Below are positions 44,862 to 54,086 of a stretch of DNA of 64,000 bases, piece after piece (the first letter of the stretch is position 1; every line of letters begins with the position of its first letter). The DNA is from Comamonadaceae bacterium (lineage in GTDB: Bacteria > Pseudomonadota > Gammaproteobacteria > Burkholderiales > Burkholderiaceae_C), in NCBI GenBank assembly GCA_947455145.1, contig CANGME010000002.1:186001-250000 (forward strand). The letters are read 5' to 3'. A program made the translations under genes and the position numbers. Under the pieces are notes generated by a model. That model saw only the letters and a list, made by a program, of their open reading frames with translations. It was not told the DNA's origin and made no database searches.

Positions 44862-45617
44862 TTAAAACCGAGCGCCTAGAGCCAATCGCCAAAGGTCTTG
44901 CGTTGTGAAGTTAGCTTTAGGGTCGTAACTGACGCGTACAAACCAGCGTGGCCAGTCGTAGGTGAGGGCCAAGCCTGTGCGCTCAATAGCTTCGCCTTCT
45001 ACCAGGCCAGATTTCAAAAGAAGATCCAGCGTGAGTCGATGATGATCGGGCAAGGGTTTTCGGTAAATCAGGTGGAGATGGCGTTGATCGGGGTTGAGGC
45101 GGTTGTCGCGCACCAACATGAAAGACATGGATTGACTATCTTGCCAACGGTAACCGCCTGATAGGCTGAGGGAGTCATTGGGGTCAAAGTTCAGACTGAC
45201 CGAGTCACGCAGATTGGTCCGGCCAAGGCCTGCTCCCGCAAACCAACGCTCGCCGGTTTCGATACCGAAACTGCCGTTCCACGCGCCACCGGTGGCCAGT
45301 TGCAGTGAGGGTATGAGTCGTACTTCACCCACGGGGGTGGCGAGTGGGATGGTGTTGTCCCAACCCACGCGATCTTGAGTCAGCTCTTGGTCTTGCCAGA
45401 CAAAGTGACCGAACCAAACATTGCCGATGGCAGAGCTGTGGCGCAGGTTGATGTCCACCGCGCTGCTGCTTTGACCTTCAGGGTTGGTGTACTGGTACAG
45501 GCCCGTGGTGAGTTTGAAGGGGTGTGGGCTTTCAGTCGCTGTATTGACGCCCTGGGCTGACACGCTAGGCAGCCCGATCAACATCAAGGCGAGCCACGTG
45601 AGCAGGGTGTGTTTCAT
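44862..45617 (-). CDS. Predicted outer-membrane beta-barrel-like protein, unknown function
   Basis: 251 aa. Start set at 45617 (MKHTLLTWLALMLIGLPSVS, cleaved after AQ). The mature protein is made of alternating polar/hydrophobic strands with aromatic ends (FKLTTGLYQYTN, GYRWQDSQSMSFMLVRDN, LALTYDWPRWFVRVSYDP) and finishes with phenylalanine (LALGARF), the mark of outer-membrane barrels. It follows the porin gene by 4 nt. Family not recognised. Its 3' end borders the origin region, towards which it is transcribed. Confidence 0.75.
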   Translation of the reverse strand: MKHTLLTWLALMLIGLPSVSAQGVNTATESPHPFKLTTGLYQYTNPEGQSSSAVDINLRHSSAIGNVWFGHFVWQDQELTQDRVGWDNTIPLATPVGEVRLIPSLQLATGGAWNGSFGIETGERWFAGAGLGRTNLRDSVSLNFDPNDSLSLSGGYRWQDSQSMSFMLVRDNRLNPDQRHLHLIYRKPLPDHHRLTLDLLLKSGLVEGEAIERTGLALTYDWPRWFVRVSYDPKANFTTQDLWRLALGARF

Positions 45618-45621
45618 GGGC

Positions 45622-46995
45622 TTAAAACTCAGTGTGCCAACGCATGGAATAGGTTTGGACCGGGCCACGGTCTTGGTTGTAGCCGGGGTTAGTGATGTGT
45701 TGCCAACCCAGGGACACGGCCGATTGAACGCGACCTGCACGGGTGGCGATATCGGGCAGGGCGAAGCGGTACCAGGTCTCCAGCACGCGCTCAGGGGCGT
45801 AGTTCAAGGCACCGTCGCCCAAGAAGAAGCCTTGCCCGCCTGCGGCGAGGTAGGCACGGTGGGGAGCAGAGAGTTCATTGATTGCCAAGGCTAGGCCCCA
45901 GCGGTCGGCCCGGCGCCCCCAGGGTGCGCCGGTGAACTGACCACCCAAGGCCATTTGTTGGTCGATCTCTGTGAAGGCGTAAGTTTCAGACTCGCCGTTG
46001 TTGCGGCTTAGGCGCAAGAACAGGCCTGCGTCTTCGGACAGCGGGGCTTGAAGCGTGAAGCCCCAGCCGGTTTTGGTTTGTTCTCTACGTACCAGTGCGA
46101 CGCTTGGGGTTGCGTTGAGCGTACTTCCCATTGCCAGCGCATCGCTGTAGTTGCCCATCACCGCTTGGTTGCGAAAAACCAGCATGCGGGCCCGCAATGG
46201 CCCGGCAGGCAGGCGCAAGGGCAGATCCGCCTCTGCCTCGATTTGATCGCCATAGTGTTGGCCCAGATTGCCGTCCAGTGTCAAACCATTGGACTCGACT
46301 GGCAGCATGGTGCGACCACCGCGCACAGCCCAAGTGGGGCTGCGGTATTCCAGTACAAAACCGTTGGTGTAGCCGCGCGCGTCAGCGGCGTAATCCCAAG
46401 CACCGTGGGTGAGGTAAGACCAGTTGAAGAACTGACTGCGCGGGTCTTTGGCGTAGGGGTTGGGGTCAAAGTAGTCGAGCAGGGAAAACGTGCCCAGCAC
46501 CAATGTCCAGCGCTTGGCGCTGGCCGTGCCACCGACCTCATTGAAGCCCGGCGAGAGGGTTTCGATCTCGCCACCGGCATTCCAGCGTTGCAGCAAGAAC
46601 AGCCGAGAGCGATAGCTACTAACCTCTGGTCCGGAAGTGCGGGCTAACTCCCCGTTGGAAAGTCCGCCTGCACCGGTCAAACGTGACAGGGGCACGCCTT
46701 GGGCGGCTTCAGGGTTGAGGTGGATTTGCGCACCCCCCCACAGGCGCAAGCCCAGGTCGGCAGTGGCGGTAAAAGAGTAAGAGCGCTCATCTTGCGGGCT
46801 TAGGCTGTTGGGGCCGCTGTAAGCCGCGCCGAATGCAGGCTTGGCTTGCCAGATCCAGGTGGATTGGGCGTGCAGCGAGTAGGGTGAGTCGGCCGGTTCG
46901 GGTGCCAGAGCCGCCTGGCTTTGCGCCCTTGTTGTTGTTGCCAGCACAAGCAATGCACACAGCAGAGTGGAGGAGAAAAGTCGGCAAGCGTTCAT
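45622..46995 (-). CDS. Porin-like outer-membrane protein (OprB-type carbohydrate porin-like)
   Basis: 457 aa with a signal peptide (LFSSTLLCALLVLATTTRAQ). Barrel-like strands throughout, FNWSYLTHGAWDYAADARGY and LPVESNGLTLDGNLGQHYGD resembling OprB-type porins, and a terminal phenylalanine (RWHTEF). Probably lets sugars or other small solutes across the outer membrane. First gene of a two-gene operon lying between the origin-like region and mnmG, divergent from mnmG by 169 bp. Confidence 0.8.
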   Translation of the reverse strand: MNACRLFSSTLLCALLVLATTTRAQSQAALAPEPADSPYSLHAQSTWIWQAKPAFGAAYSGPNSLSPQDERSYSFTATADLGLRLWGGAQIHLNPEAAQGVPLSRLTGAGGLSNGELARTSGPEVSSYRSRLFLLQRWNAGGEIETLSPGFNEVGGTASAKRWTLVLGTFSLLDYFDPNPYAKDPRSQFFNWSYLTHGAWDYAADARGYTNGFVLEYRSPTWAVRGGRTMLPVESNGLTLDGNLGQHYGDQIEAEADLPLRLPAGPLRARMLVFRNQAVMGNYSDALAMGSTLNATPSVALVRREQTKTGWGFTLQAPLSEDAGLFLRLSRNNGESETYAFTEIDQQMALGGQFTGAPWGRRADRWGLALAINELSAPHRAYLAAGGQGFFLGDGALNYAPERVLETWYRFALPDIATRAGRVQSAVSLGWQHITNPGYNQDRGPVQTYSMRWHTEF

Positions 46996-47070
46996 CGTTC
47001 TTGATTATCCACGAGGGTCAATTTTGTAGCCTCAGTTGATTGGTGCATTGATGTGATGTGGTGCCTTTAA

Positions 47071-47087
47071 GCTATCAAAACAATAGC
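47071..47087. repeat. Short palindrome upstream of mnmG
   Basis: GCTATCAAAACAATAGC: five-base arms around a seven-base centre in the mnmG promoter region. It resembles part of the AGCTAT-type short repeats elsewhere in the window. Confidence 0.4.
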
Positions 47088-47164
47088 ATCAAAGACCCCA
47101 TCAGCCTAGATAAATTAAGCCCTGCGCTAAAATGAAAGGTTATTGAACGGACAGAGGCTGCCAG

Positions 47165-49141
47165 ATGCTATACCCCCAAGAGTTTGACGTGATCGTGGTC
47201 GGCGGAGGCCATGCGGGCACCGAGGCCGCGTTGGCGGCGGCGCGAATGGGTTGCAAGACCTTGCTGCTGAGCCACAACATCGAGACCTTGGGCCAGATGA
47301 GTTGCAACCCGTCCATTGGCGGTATTGGCAAAGGCCACCTGGTCAAAGAGGTCGATGCACTGGGCGGTGCCATGGCCCTTGCCACCGACGAGGGCGGCAT
47401 TCAGTTCCGCATGCTCAACAGCTCCAAAGGCCCGGCGGTGCGCGCTACCCGCGCCCAGGCCGACCGCATTTTGTACAAGGCCGCCATTCGCAAGCGGCTG
47501 GAAAACCAGCCCAATTTATGGCTTTTTCAGCAGGCGGTGGATGACCTGATGGTGGAGGGCGACCGGGTCGTCGGAGCCGTGACGCAAGTCGGCATCCAGT
47601 TCCGCAGTCGCACCGTGGTGCTGACGGCGGGCACGTTCTTGGACGGCAAGATCCATGTCGGTTTGAACAACTATGCGGCGGGCCGCGCGGGCGATCCGCC
47701 TGCCGTGTCGCTGTCGGCTCGGCTCAAAGAACTTAAACTGCCACAAGGACGACTGAAGACAGGTACGCCGCCACGGCTGGACGGACGCAGCATTGATTTT
47801 TCAAAGTGTCTGGCACAACCCGGTGATGGCATGCCGGGTGGTATGAGCCCGACGATGCCCGTGTTCAGCTTCATGGGCAACACCGCCATGCACCCGAGCC
47901 AAGTGCCGTGCTGGATCACCCACACCAACGAGCGCACGCACGACATCATCCGCAGTGGTTTTGACCGCAGCCCCATGTTCACCGGCAAGATCGAAGGCGT
48001 GGGGCCGCGCTACTGCCCGAGCGTGGAAGACAAGATCAACCGCTTTGCCGACAAGGACAGTCATCAGATTTTCCTGGAGCCCGAAGGGCTGACCACGCAT
48101 GAGGTCTACCCCAACGGCATCAGCACCAGCCTGCCGTTTGACATTCAGTACCAGCTCGTGCGCAGCATGAAGGGGCTGGAGAACGCGCACATCCTGCGCC
48201 CCGGTTATGCCATTGAGTACGATTACTTTGACCCCCGTTCTCTGAAATCCAGCTTTGAGACGCGCCAAGTGGCGGGTCTGTTTTTTGCGGGGCAAATCAA
48301 CGGCACAACCGGGTATGAGGAGGCTGCGGCCCAGGGCCTGTTCGCAGGCATCAACGCCGCTTTGCAGTGCCGGGGCGAAGCCAGTTGGCTGCCACGCCGC
48401 GACGAGGCTTACCTCGGCGTGCTGGTGGATGACCTCATCACCAAGGGCGTGACCGAACCCTACCGCATGTTCACCAGCCGGGCTGAGTTCCGCCTGCAAC
48501 TGCGCGAAGACAATGCCGACATGCGCCTGACCGAAGCGGGTCGCCGCATGGGCTTGGTGGACGACGCCCGGTGGGACAGTTTCTGCCGCAAGCGCGAGGC
48601 TGTTTCACGTGAAACAGAGCGCCTGAAAAGCACCTGGGTGAATCCGCGTAATCTGCCAGCAGATGAGTCGGAGCGCGTCTTGGGCAAGGCGATTGAGCAT
48701 GAGCACAACCTGTTTGATTTGCTGCGCCGCCCCGATGTGGACTACGTGGGTCTGATGTCATTGGACGGCGGGCGCTTTGTCAGTGAGGAGGTCGCACCGC
48801 AAGCATTGGGCGAGCTGAGCGCGCCAGTGATTGAGCAGGTAGAAATTGCCGCCAAATACGCGGGCTACATTGAGCGCCAAATCGAAGAGGTGCAGCGCGC
48901 TGTGCATCTGGAGGGTATGAGGTTGCCCGCTGATCTGGACTACATGCAGGTGACAGCTTTGTCGATTGAGGCGCGCCAGACTTTGACCCGGCACCGGCCC
49001 GAGACTCTGGGCTTGGCCTCGCGCATCTCGGGCATCACGCCTGCCAGCATTTCTTTGCTCATGATCCACCTGAAGAAGGGCGGCTTCAAAGGTTTTGCCA
49101 CCGCGCCGCGTGAGGTTGCAGTTGATGAGTCGCTGGCATGA
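47165..49141 (+). CDS. mnmG: tRNA uridine-5-carboxymethylaminomethyl modification enzyme, FAD subunit
   Basis: 658 aa. N-terminal FAD-binding motif [19 protein letters not shown], the catalytic [20 protein letters not shown], and later [18 protein letters not shown]. With MnmE it builds the cmnm5 group on the wobble uridine of several tRNAs. Also called gidA. A perfect parS site lies within codons for about residues 479-484. Its stop codon overlaps the rsmG start by 4 nt. Confidence 0.98.
   Translation: MLYPQEFDVIVVGGGHAGTEAALAAARMGCKTLLLSHNIETLGQMSCNPSIGGIGKGHLVKEVDALGGAMALATDEGGIQFRMLNSSKGPAVRATRAQADRILYKAAIRKRLENQPNLWLFQQAVDDLMVEGDRVVGAVTQVGIQFRSRTVVLTAGTFLDGKIHVGLNNYAAGRAGDPPAVSLSARLKELKLPQGRLKTGTPPRLDGRSIDFSKCLAQPGDGMPGGMSPTMPVFSFMGNTAMHPSQVPCWITHTNERTHDIIRSGFDRSPMFTGKIEGVGPRYCPSVEDKINRFADKDSHQIFLEPEGLTTHEVYPNGISTSLPFDIQYQLVRSMKGLENAHILRPGYAIEYDYFDPRSLKSSFETRQVAGLFFAGQINGTTGYEEAAAQGLFAGINAALQCRGEASWLPRRDEAYLGVLVDDLITKGVTEPYRMFTSRAEFRLQLREDNADMRLTEAGRRMGLVDDARWDSFCRKREAVSRETERLKSTWVNPRNLPADESERVLGKAIEHEHNLFDLLRRPDVDYVGLMSLDGGRFVSEEVAPQALGELSAPVIEQVEIAAKYAGYIERQIEEVQRAVHLEGMRLPADLDYMQVTALSIEARQTLTRHRPETLGLASRISGITPASISLLMIHLKKGGFKGFATAPREVAVDESLA
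48601..48616. promoter_or_regulatory. parS: parS partition site (perfect)
   Basis: TGTTTCACGTGAAACA is an exact match to the universal 16-bp chromosomal ParB-binding palindrome. It lies inside mnmG, coding for part of AVSRETER, about 3.7 kb from the origin-like region and 3.7 kb from parB. Confidence 0.95.
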
Positions 49142-49830
49142 CGGCGACCGGAGCTTTGCTGCCTGCCCACCCATTGCGGCAAAGCCTGGAGGAGGGGGTT
49201 CGAGCTTTGGGCCTGACTCTCACAGCAAGTCAGATGGATTTGCTGCTGGACTACCTTGCGTTGATTCAAAAGTGGAACAAGGTCTATAACCTGACGGCCG
49301 TGCGCGACCCGGCGGAGATGCTGACGCACCACCTGCTGGACAGCTTGGCGGCAGTGCCGCCGCTGCGGCAACAAACCGGGGGCAGGGCGCTCAAGCTGTT
49401 GGACGTGGGTGCGGGTGCGGGCTTGCCGGGTGTGGTGATTGCCATTTGCTGCCCGGACATCCAGGTGACCTGTGTCGATACTGTGGCCAAAAAAGCGGCG
49501 TTCATTGCACAAGTGGGACTGGCACTCAAGCTGCCGAATCTGCGCGGCCTGCATGCGCGGGTGGAGAGTTTGAGCGATGGGTTCGATGTGGTGTGTTCAC
49601 GGGCTTTTGCCTCGCTGGCGGACTTCACGAAATGGTCTCGCTCTGCGCTGAAACTGGCTGATGCGGAGGGCGCCAGCGCGCCGGGTATTTGGATGGCGCT
49701 GAAAGGCAAGCTGCCGACCGATGAGATGGCTGCCTTGCCGGTTGATCTGGATGTGTTTCACGTGGAACAGCTTCGTATTCCTGGCTTGGACGCCGATCGG
49801 TGCATCGTCTGGATGAGGCTGAAGGCTTGA
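49138..49830 (+). CDS. rsmG: 16S rRNA (guanine527-N7)-methyltransferase
   Basis: 230 aa class I methyltransferase. The SAM-binding motif [20 protein letters not shown], preceded by [20 protein letters not shown] and HHLLDSLA, is diagnostic for RsmG/GidB. It methylates G527 of 16S rRNA. ATGA overlap with mnmG. A near-perfect parS lies close to its 3' end. Confidence 0.97.
   Translation: MTATGALLPAHPLRQSLEEGVRALGLTLTASQMDLLLDYLALIQKWNKVYNLTAVRDPAEMLTHHLLDSLAAVPPLRQQTGGRALKLLDVGAGAGLPGVVIAICCPDIQVTCVDTVAKKAAFIAQVGLALKLPNLRGLHARVESLSDGFDVVCSRAFASLADFTKWSRSALKLADAEGASAPGIWMALKGKLPTDEMAALPVDLDVFHVEQLRIPGLDADRCIVWMRLKA
49754..49769. promoter_or_regulatory. parS: parS-like site (one mismatch)
   Basis: TGTTTCACGTGGAACA differs from the consensus at a single position in the right arm. 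Within rsmG, 1.15 kb from the perfect site; clusters of parS near the origin are usual. Confidence 0.85.
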
Positions 49831-50007
49831 GTTTCTGAGGAGCTGGATTACCGCCGTCGCAGGAAAACGAAGTTTCAGTGAAGACTAACTTGCATTCAAG
49901 TTATGTCGTAGCTAATGACGCGGTGGCGGGTAGGTCTTCAGTGAGGAGGCGTCTGAGCGCTCACGTACACTCGGACGTTCAACACCATCCATTTTCTACT
50001 CATCACT

Positions 50008-50622
50008 ATGTTCGGCGTAGCTGATTACGGCGCTTTTGTAGCCGCCATCATTCTGTTTTTAGCCATTCCCGGCCCTGGGAATCTGGCCCTGATCACGTCC
50101 ACCGGCAAGGGGGGCGTGCGCGGTGGGTTGGCTGCGACGCTGGGCGTCATCGCGGGTGATCAGGCTTTGCTGTGGTTGGCTGTGGCCGGTGTGGCCGCGC
50201 TGTTGGTTGCCTACCCGGCTGCCTTTGCCGCCGTGCAGTGGTTGGGCGTGGCTTACCTGACTTGGCTCGGTGGCCGCATGCTGCTGGCCAAGCCGGGCGC
50301 AGCACCCGTACTCAACATCAAGACCGGTCACTACCTGCGCCAGTCCTTCATCATCACGCTGCTCAACCCCAAAGCGATCGTGTTTTACATGGCCTTCTTC
50401 CCCCTGTTTGTTGATCCAGTCCAGCACCAGGGGCTGCGCACCTTTGCCTTCATGGCTGTGACCATTGCGGCACTCACTTTTTGCTACGGCTTGGTGGTCG
50501 TGCTCTTGACGCATTTTCTGGCCTCACAATTGCGCGCCAAGCCCTGGATTAGCCGCGCGCTAGAAAAACTGGCCGGCCTGTGCCTGATTGGTTTTGGCCT
50601 GCGCTTGGCACTCGGTCGTTGA
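50008..50622 (+). CDS. LysE/RhtB-family amino acid exporter
   Basis: 204 aa with six predicted membrane segments. FLAIPGPGNLALITSTGKGG is the family's N-terminal signature and FIITLLNPKAIVFYMAFFPLF its central motif. Exports amino acids or related small molecules; substrate not predictable. It separates rsmG from parA, a position occupied by such a gene in several Burkholderiales. Confidence 0.93.
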   Translation: MFGVADYGAFVAAIILFLAIPGPGNLALITSTGKGGVRGGLAATLGVIAGDQALLWLAVAGVAALLVAYPAAFAAVQWLGVAYLTWLGGRMLLAKPGAAPVLNIKTGHYLRQSFIITLLNPKAIVFYMAFFPLFVDPVQHQGLRTFAFMAVTIAALTFCYGLVVVLLTHFLASQLRAKPWISRALEKLAGLCLIGFGLRLALGR

Positions 50623-50700
50623 AACGATCAACCTGCATGACGTCTGCGCCCAACCCCTTCCCATTTCTCCCATCCCTTACCACCCACCTATAGAAACACC

Positions 50701-51492
50701 ATGGCCAAAATATTCTGCGTAGCCAATCAAAAAGGTGGCGTCGGCAAGACCACCACCACAGTGAATCTGGCGGCGGGGTTGGCCAAGATCGGCCAGCGTG
50801 TGCTGATGGTGGACTTGGACCCGCAGGGCAATGCCACCATGGGCTCGGGCGTGGACAAGCGCAAGCTTGAGCTGACCATCTATGACGTGCTGCTGGAGTC
50901 CGCCTCAGTGGCCGAGGCGCGGGTGAAGAGTGACAAGCTCATCGACGGTGGCTGCAGCTACGACATACTCGGTGCCAATCGCGAACTTGCAGGTGCCGAG
51001 GTGGAGCTGGTCGATGTTGAACGCCGCGAAAAGCGCATTAAAAACGCCTTGGCCGAGGTCGATCAAGACTACGACTTCGTGCTGATCGACTGCCCGCCCA
51101 GCCTGTCCATGCTCACGCTCAACGGCCTGTGCAGCGCGCACGGCGTGATCGTGCCCATGCAGTGCGAGTACTTCGCGCTCGAAGGCCTGACCGACTTGGT
51201 CAACACCATCAAGCAGGTGCACGCCAACCTCAACAAAGACCTGCAAATCATCGGCCTCTTGCGCGTGATGTTCGACCCCCGCATCACCTTGCAGCAGCAG
51301 GTCAGCGACCAGCTCAAGGCCCACTTTGGCGACAAGGTGTTCAACACCGTCATCCCGCGCAATGTGCGCTTGGCAGAAGCCCCGAGCTACGGCTTGCCGG
51401 GCGTGGTGTTTGACGCGTCCAGCAAGGGCGCGCAGGCGTACGTGAGCTTTGCGCAAGAGATGGTCGAGCGCATCAAGGCCATGGCGGCATGA
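50701..51492 (+). CDS. parA: Chromosome partitioning ATPase ParA (Soj)
   Basis: 263 aa deviant Walker-A ATPase: NQKGGVGKTTTTVNLAAG at the start with the signature lysine, LMVDLDPQGNATMGSG, and DFVLIDCPPSLSMLTLNGL (Walker B). Short N-terminus without the helix-turn-helix of plasmid ParA proteins, so chromosomal type. It moves ParB-parS complexes to segregate the origin. Unusually a hydrolase gene and a palindrome separate it from parB. Confidence 0.96.
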   Translation: MAKIFCVANQKGGVGKTTTTVNLAAGLAKIGQRVLMVDLDPQGNATMGSGVDKRKLELTIYDVLLESASVAEARVKSDKLIDGGCSYDILGANRELAGAEVELVDVERREKRIKNALAEVDQDYDFVLIDCPPSLSMLTLNGLCSAHGVIVPMQCEYFALEGLTDLVNTIKQVHANLNKDLQIIGLLRVMFDPRITLQQQVSDQLKAHFGDKVFNTVIPRNVRLAEAPSYGLPGVVFDASSKGAQAYVSFAQEMVERIKAMAA

Positions 51493-51499
51493 GTTCAAA

Positions 51500-52060
51500 G
51501 TGAACCCCGGCAAAGTCCTCCTCCTGCCCGGTTGGCACAACTCCGGGCCCAACCACTGGCAAAGCCGATGGGAGGCCGCGCATGGTTATCTGCGGGTACA
51601 GCAGCACGACTGGGATAGGCCCTTGCGGGGCGACTGGTTGATGCAGCTGGAAGAGGCCGCGCTGAAGGTCGATGGCGAGGTGATTCTGGTGGCCCACAGC
51701 TTGGGTTGCATCCAGATAGCAGCTTGGGCAGCCCACTCACAGCAGACGCAGCGCATCAAGGCCGCGTTGTTGGTGGCCCCCGCCGATGTGGAGCGTGAGG
51801 CCGTGCGAACTCTGTTACCCAGCTGGTCACCCATTGCGCGGCAACCCCTGCCTTTTAAAAGCATGTTGGTGGCCAGTGGCAATGACCCGTTTTGTGGCTG
51901 GGCGCAATCGCAGGCGTTGGCCAGTGCTTGGGGTTCGGAATTGGTCAACGCCGGTCATCTTGGGCACATCAATGCTGAGTCTGATTTGGGCGACTGGCCG
52001 CAGGGGTATGCGTTGTTGCTTGGCTTGCAAGAGCAAGCGTTATTGGCATCTCCCTCATGA
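51500..52060 (+). CDS. RBBP9/YdeN-type alpha/beta hydrolase
   Basis: 186 aa serine hydrolase. KVLLLPGWHNSGPNHWQSRW is typical of the family; the nucleophile is in VAHSLGCIQ and the catalytic histidine in NAGHLGHINAES. I chose the GTG at 51500 next to the parA stop; an ATG at 51449 would overlap parA by 44 nt. Function unknown. It lies between parA and parB, so is probably co-transcribed with parA. Confidence 0.85.
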   Translation: MNPGKVLLLPGWHNSGPNHWQSRWEAAHGYLRVQQHDWDRPLRGDWLMQLEEAALKVDGEVILVAHSLGCIQIAAWAAHSQQTQRIKAALLVAPADVEREAVRTLLPSWSPIARQPLPFKSMLVASGNDPFCGWAQSQALASAWGSELVNAGHLGHINAESDLGDWPQGYALLLGLQEQALLASPS

Positions 52061-52107
52061 TGACAAACGGTCTCTCTTTCTATCTGTTGTTGGCTACTAC
52101 CTCGCGG

Positions 52108-52201
52108 GATCAGGCCGGCGGCGCACTCTGCTCCGCGACTGTCCCCCGGCCTACGGCCTCCTCCTTAATGTCGCTGCGCAGAGCGCACCACCGGCCTGAT
52201 C
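52108..52201. repeat. Large imperfect palindrome upstream of parB
   Basis: GATCAGGCCGGCGGCGCACT CTGC and its inverted partner (52178-52201) pair over 24 bases with three mismatches around a 46-base loop, which itself holds GGCCTACGGCC. Resembles the large GC-rich extragenic palindromes of this bacterial group. Not followed by a T-tract, so not a standard terminator. The surrounding 52061-52339 gap holds no gene. Confidence 0.8.
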
Positions 52202-52339
52202 CGTGGCGCGTGGCGGGTATTCAACCGCTGCACACTGAACGTGCTCGCTGCCTCGGCGCCACTTACCCCAAGTGCCGAGGCGTACATAACCCTATCGACA
52301 CCGTGAATTTCAAAACACACAGTAAGCAGAAAGAAAACC

Positions 52340-53263
52340 ATGGTCACTAAAAAACCCAAAGGCCTAGGCCTCGGACTCGAAGCCCTGCTGGGCCCCAAAG
52401 TGGATGACGCTGCGCTAGCGGCCAACGCCGACTTACCCACCAGCCTGATGCTCGACGACATGGTGGCTGGCCAGTACCAGCCGCGCACCCGCATGGACGA
52501 GGGCGCGCTCTACGAGTTGGCTGAGTCCATCAAGGCCCAGGGCATCATGCAGCCCATACTCGTTCGTCGCCTGACGGCTGGCGCGAACGAGGGCAAGTTT
52601 GAAATCATCGCCGGTGAGCGGCGCTTCCGGGCGGCCAAACTGGCCGGCCTAGACCGCGTGCCGGTGCTGGTGCGCAACGTGCCTGATGAGTCGGCCGCCG
52701 CCATGGCCTTGATCGAAAACATCCAACGTGAAGACCTCAACCCGCTGGAAGAAGCCCAAGGCCTGCAACGCTTAGTCAAAGAGTTTGGACTCACTCACGA
52801 GTTGGCGGCGCAAGCCGTGGGCCGATCCCGCAGCGCTGCTAGTAACCTGCTGCGCCTGCTCAATTTGGCCGACCCCGTGCAGACCATGCTCATGGCCGGT
52901 GACATCGACATGGGCCACGCCCGGGCGCTGTTGGCGCTGGATCGGGCCACCCAGATCACGGCGGCGAGCCAGATTGCAGCGAAAAAAATGTCGGTGCGTG
53001 AGGCCGAAAGTTTGGTCAAAAAGCTCAGTGCCGAATTTGCGCTGACGTCCAGCAAGCCCAAAAAAGAAAAGTCGCGCGACCTCAAACGGGTGGAAGAAGA
53101 GCTGTCTGATCTGCTGATGGCTGAGGTCGAAGTGCGGGTGAAAAAACGTGTCAAGCGCGGCGGGCGCATGGAAGACATGGGCGAACTCAGCATCCAGTTC
53201 AGCTCGCTCGATGAGCTCAACGGCTTGATCGACAAGCTGCGCGTTGGCGGTGCAAGTCGCTAA
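52340..53263 (+). CDS. parB: Chromosome partitioning protein ParB (Spo0J)
   Basis: 307 aa. N-terminal CTPase domain with GQYQPRTRMDEGALYELAES and the GERRFRAAKLAG box, ENIQREDLNPLEEAQGL, a central helix-turn-helix (about 150-200; LAAQAVGRSRSAASNLLRLL) and a C-terminal dimerisation domain. Binds parS, loads and slides as a CTP clamp. The matching parS sites are in mnmG and rsmG. Confidence 0.96.
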   Translation: MVTKKPKGLGLGLEALLGPKVDDAALAANADLPTSLMLDDMVAGQYQPRTRMDEGALYELAESIKAQGIMQPILVRRLTAGANEGKFEIIAGERRFRAAKLAGLDRVPVLVRNVPDESAAAMALIENIQREDLNPLEEAQGLQRLVKEFGLTHELAAQAVGRSRSAASNLLRLLNLADPVQTMLMAGDIDMGHARALLALDRATQITAASQIAAKKMSVREAESLVKKLSAEFALTSSKPKKEKSRDLKRVEEELSDLLMAEVEVRVKKRVKRGGRMEDMGELSIQFSSLDELNGLIDKLRVGGASR

Positions 53264-53266
53264 CCC

Positions 53267-54028
53267 ATGAGCCTACTCGCCCGCCTGCGCTGGCCCTTGC
53301 CCGCCCTGCTGGCTTGGGGTCTGGCCTGGGGCGTGTTTGTTCAGTCCTCGCGCCTGGGTTGGAGCAGCACCGCCGCCGTGTTGCTGGCTTTAAGCCTGGG
53401 CGTGGGCTTGAGCGTGTGGGGCGGCACCTGGTGGCGGCGGCTCATCATCGGCCTGGGCTTTCCGGTGTCGTTGGCGCTCTCAGGTGGGCTGAGCCTGCCC
53501 GCCTGGGGCTGGCTCTTACCGCTGATGGTCTTGCTGCTGATCTACCCCATCAACGCTTGGCGTGACGCGCCGCTGTTCCCCACGCCGCCGGACGCCCTGA
53601 ACGACCTACCGAACGTGGCCCCGCTGCCGCCCGGTGCGCGCGTGCTGGACGCAGGTTGTGGTTTGGGTCAAGGCCTGCAAGCCCTGCGCCAAGCTTACCC
53701 GCTGGTCGAGCTGCACGGCATCGAATGGAGCCGCCCCTTGCGCTGGCTGTGCGCCCGTCGTTGCCTTTGGGCGCAGGTGGTGCAGGGCGACATCTGGGTG
53801 GCCGACTGGTCGCGCTTTGATCTGGTTTATGTGTTCCAGCGGCCCGAGAGCATGGCGCGGGCGGTCGAGAAGGCGCGCGCCGAACTCAAGCCCGGTGCTT
53901 GGCTGGTGAGTCTGGAGTTTGAGGCCACGGGCTTGAGCCCCGTGGTGCAACCTGACATGATGCAGATGACGCAGAGCAAGCCGGTTTGGGCCTATCAAGC
54001 CCCTTTTAACGTGAAAATTATGGGCTAA
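53267..54028 (+). CDS. Membrane-attached class I SAM-dependent methyltransferase
   Basis: 253 aa. Residues 1-85 contain about three membrane segments (e.g. WPLPALLAWGLAWGVFV, WLLPLMVLLLIYPINAW); a methyltransferase domain follows with the SAM motif ARVLDAGCGLGQGLQALR and acidic loop LHGIEWSRPL. Substrate unknown. It begins 3 nt after parB and is probably in the par transcript. Confidence 0.87.
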   Translation: MSLLARLRWPLPALLAWGLAWGVFVQSSRLGWSSTAAVLLALSLGVGLSVWGGTWWRRLIIGLGFPVSLALSGGLSLPAWGWLLPLMVLLLIYPINAWRDAPLFPTPPDALNDLPNVAPLPPGARVLDAGCGLGQGLQALRQAYPLVELHGIEWSRPLRWLCARRCLWAQVVQGDIWVADWSRFDLVYVFQRPESMARAVEKARAELKPGAWLVSLEFEATGLSPVVQPDMMQMTQSKPVWAYQAPFNVKIMG

Positions 54029-54030
54029 AA

Positions 54031-54083
54031 CAGGCTGTAGCTATTTGCGTGCTTGCGTAGGATGCTGCTAATTTGGGAGCAAC
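54031..54083. repeat. Short mosaic repeat between genes
   Basis: Begins CAGGCTGTAGCTATTTGCGT and ends TGCTGCTAATTTGGGAGCAAC; ends match those of the in-gene copy at 31753-31793 (CAGGC ... GGAGCAAC). It fills the whole gap between the methyltransferase and the EamA pseudogene. Confidence 0.5.
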
Positions 54084-54086
54084 AAA

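Noticed and set aside
51449-52060. Upstream ATG of the alpha/beta hydrolase
   Set aside because: It overlaps parA by 44 nt and adds an unlikely basic leader; GTG at 51500 fits better.
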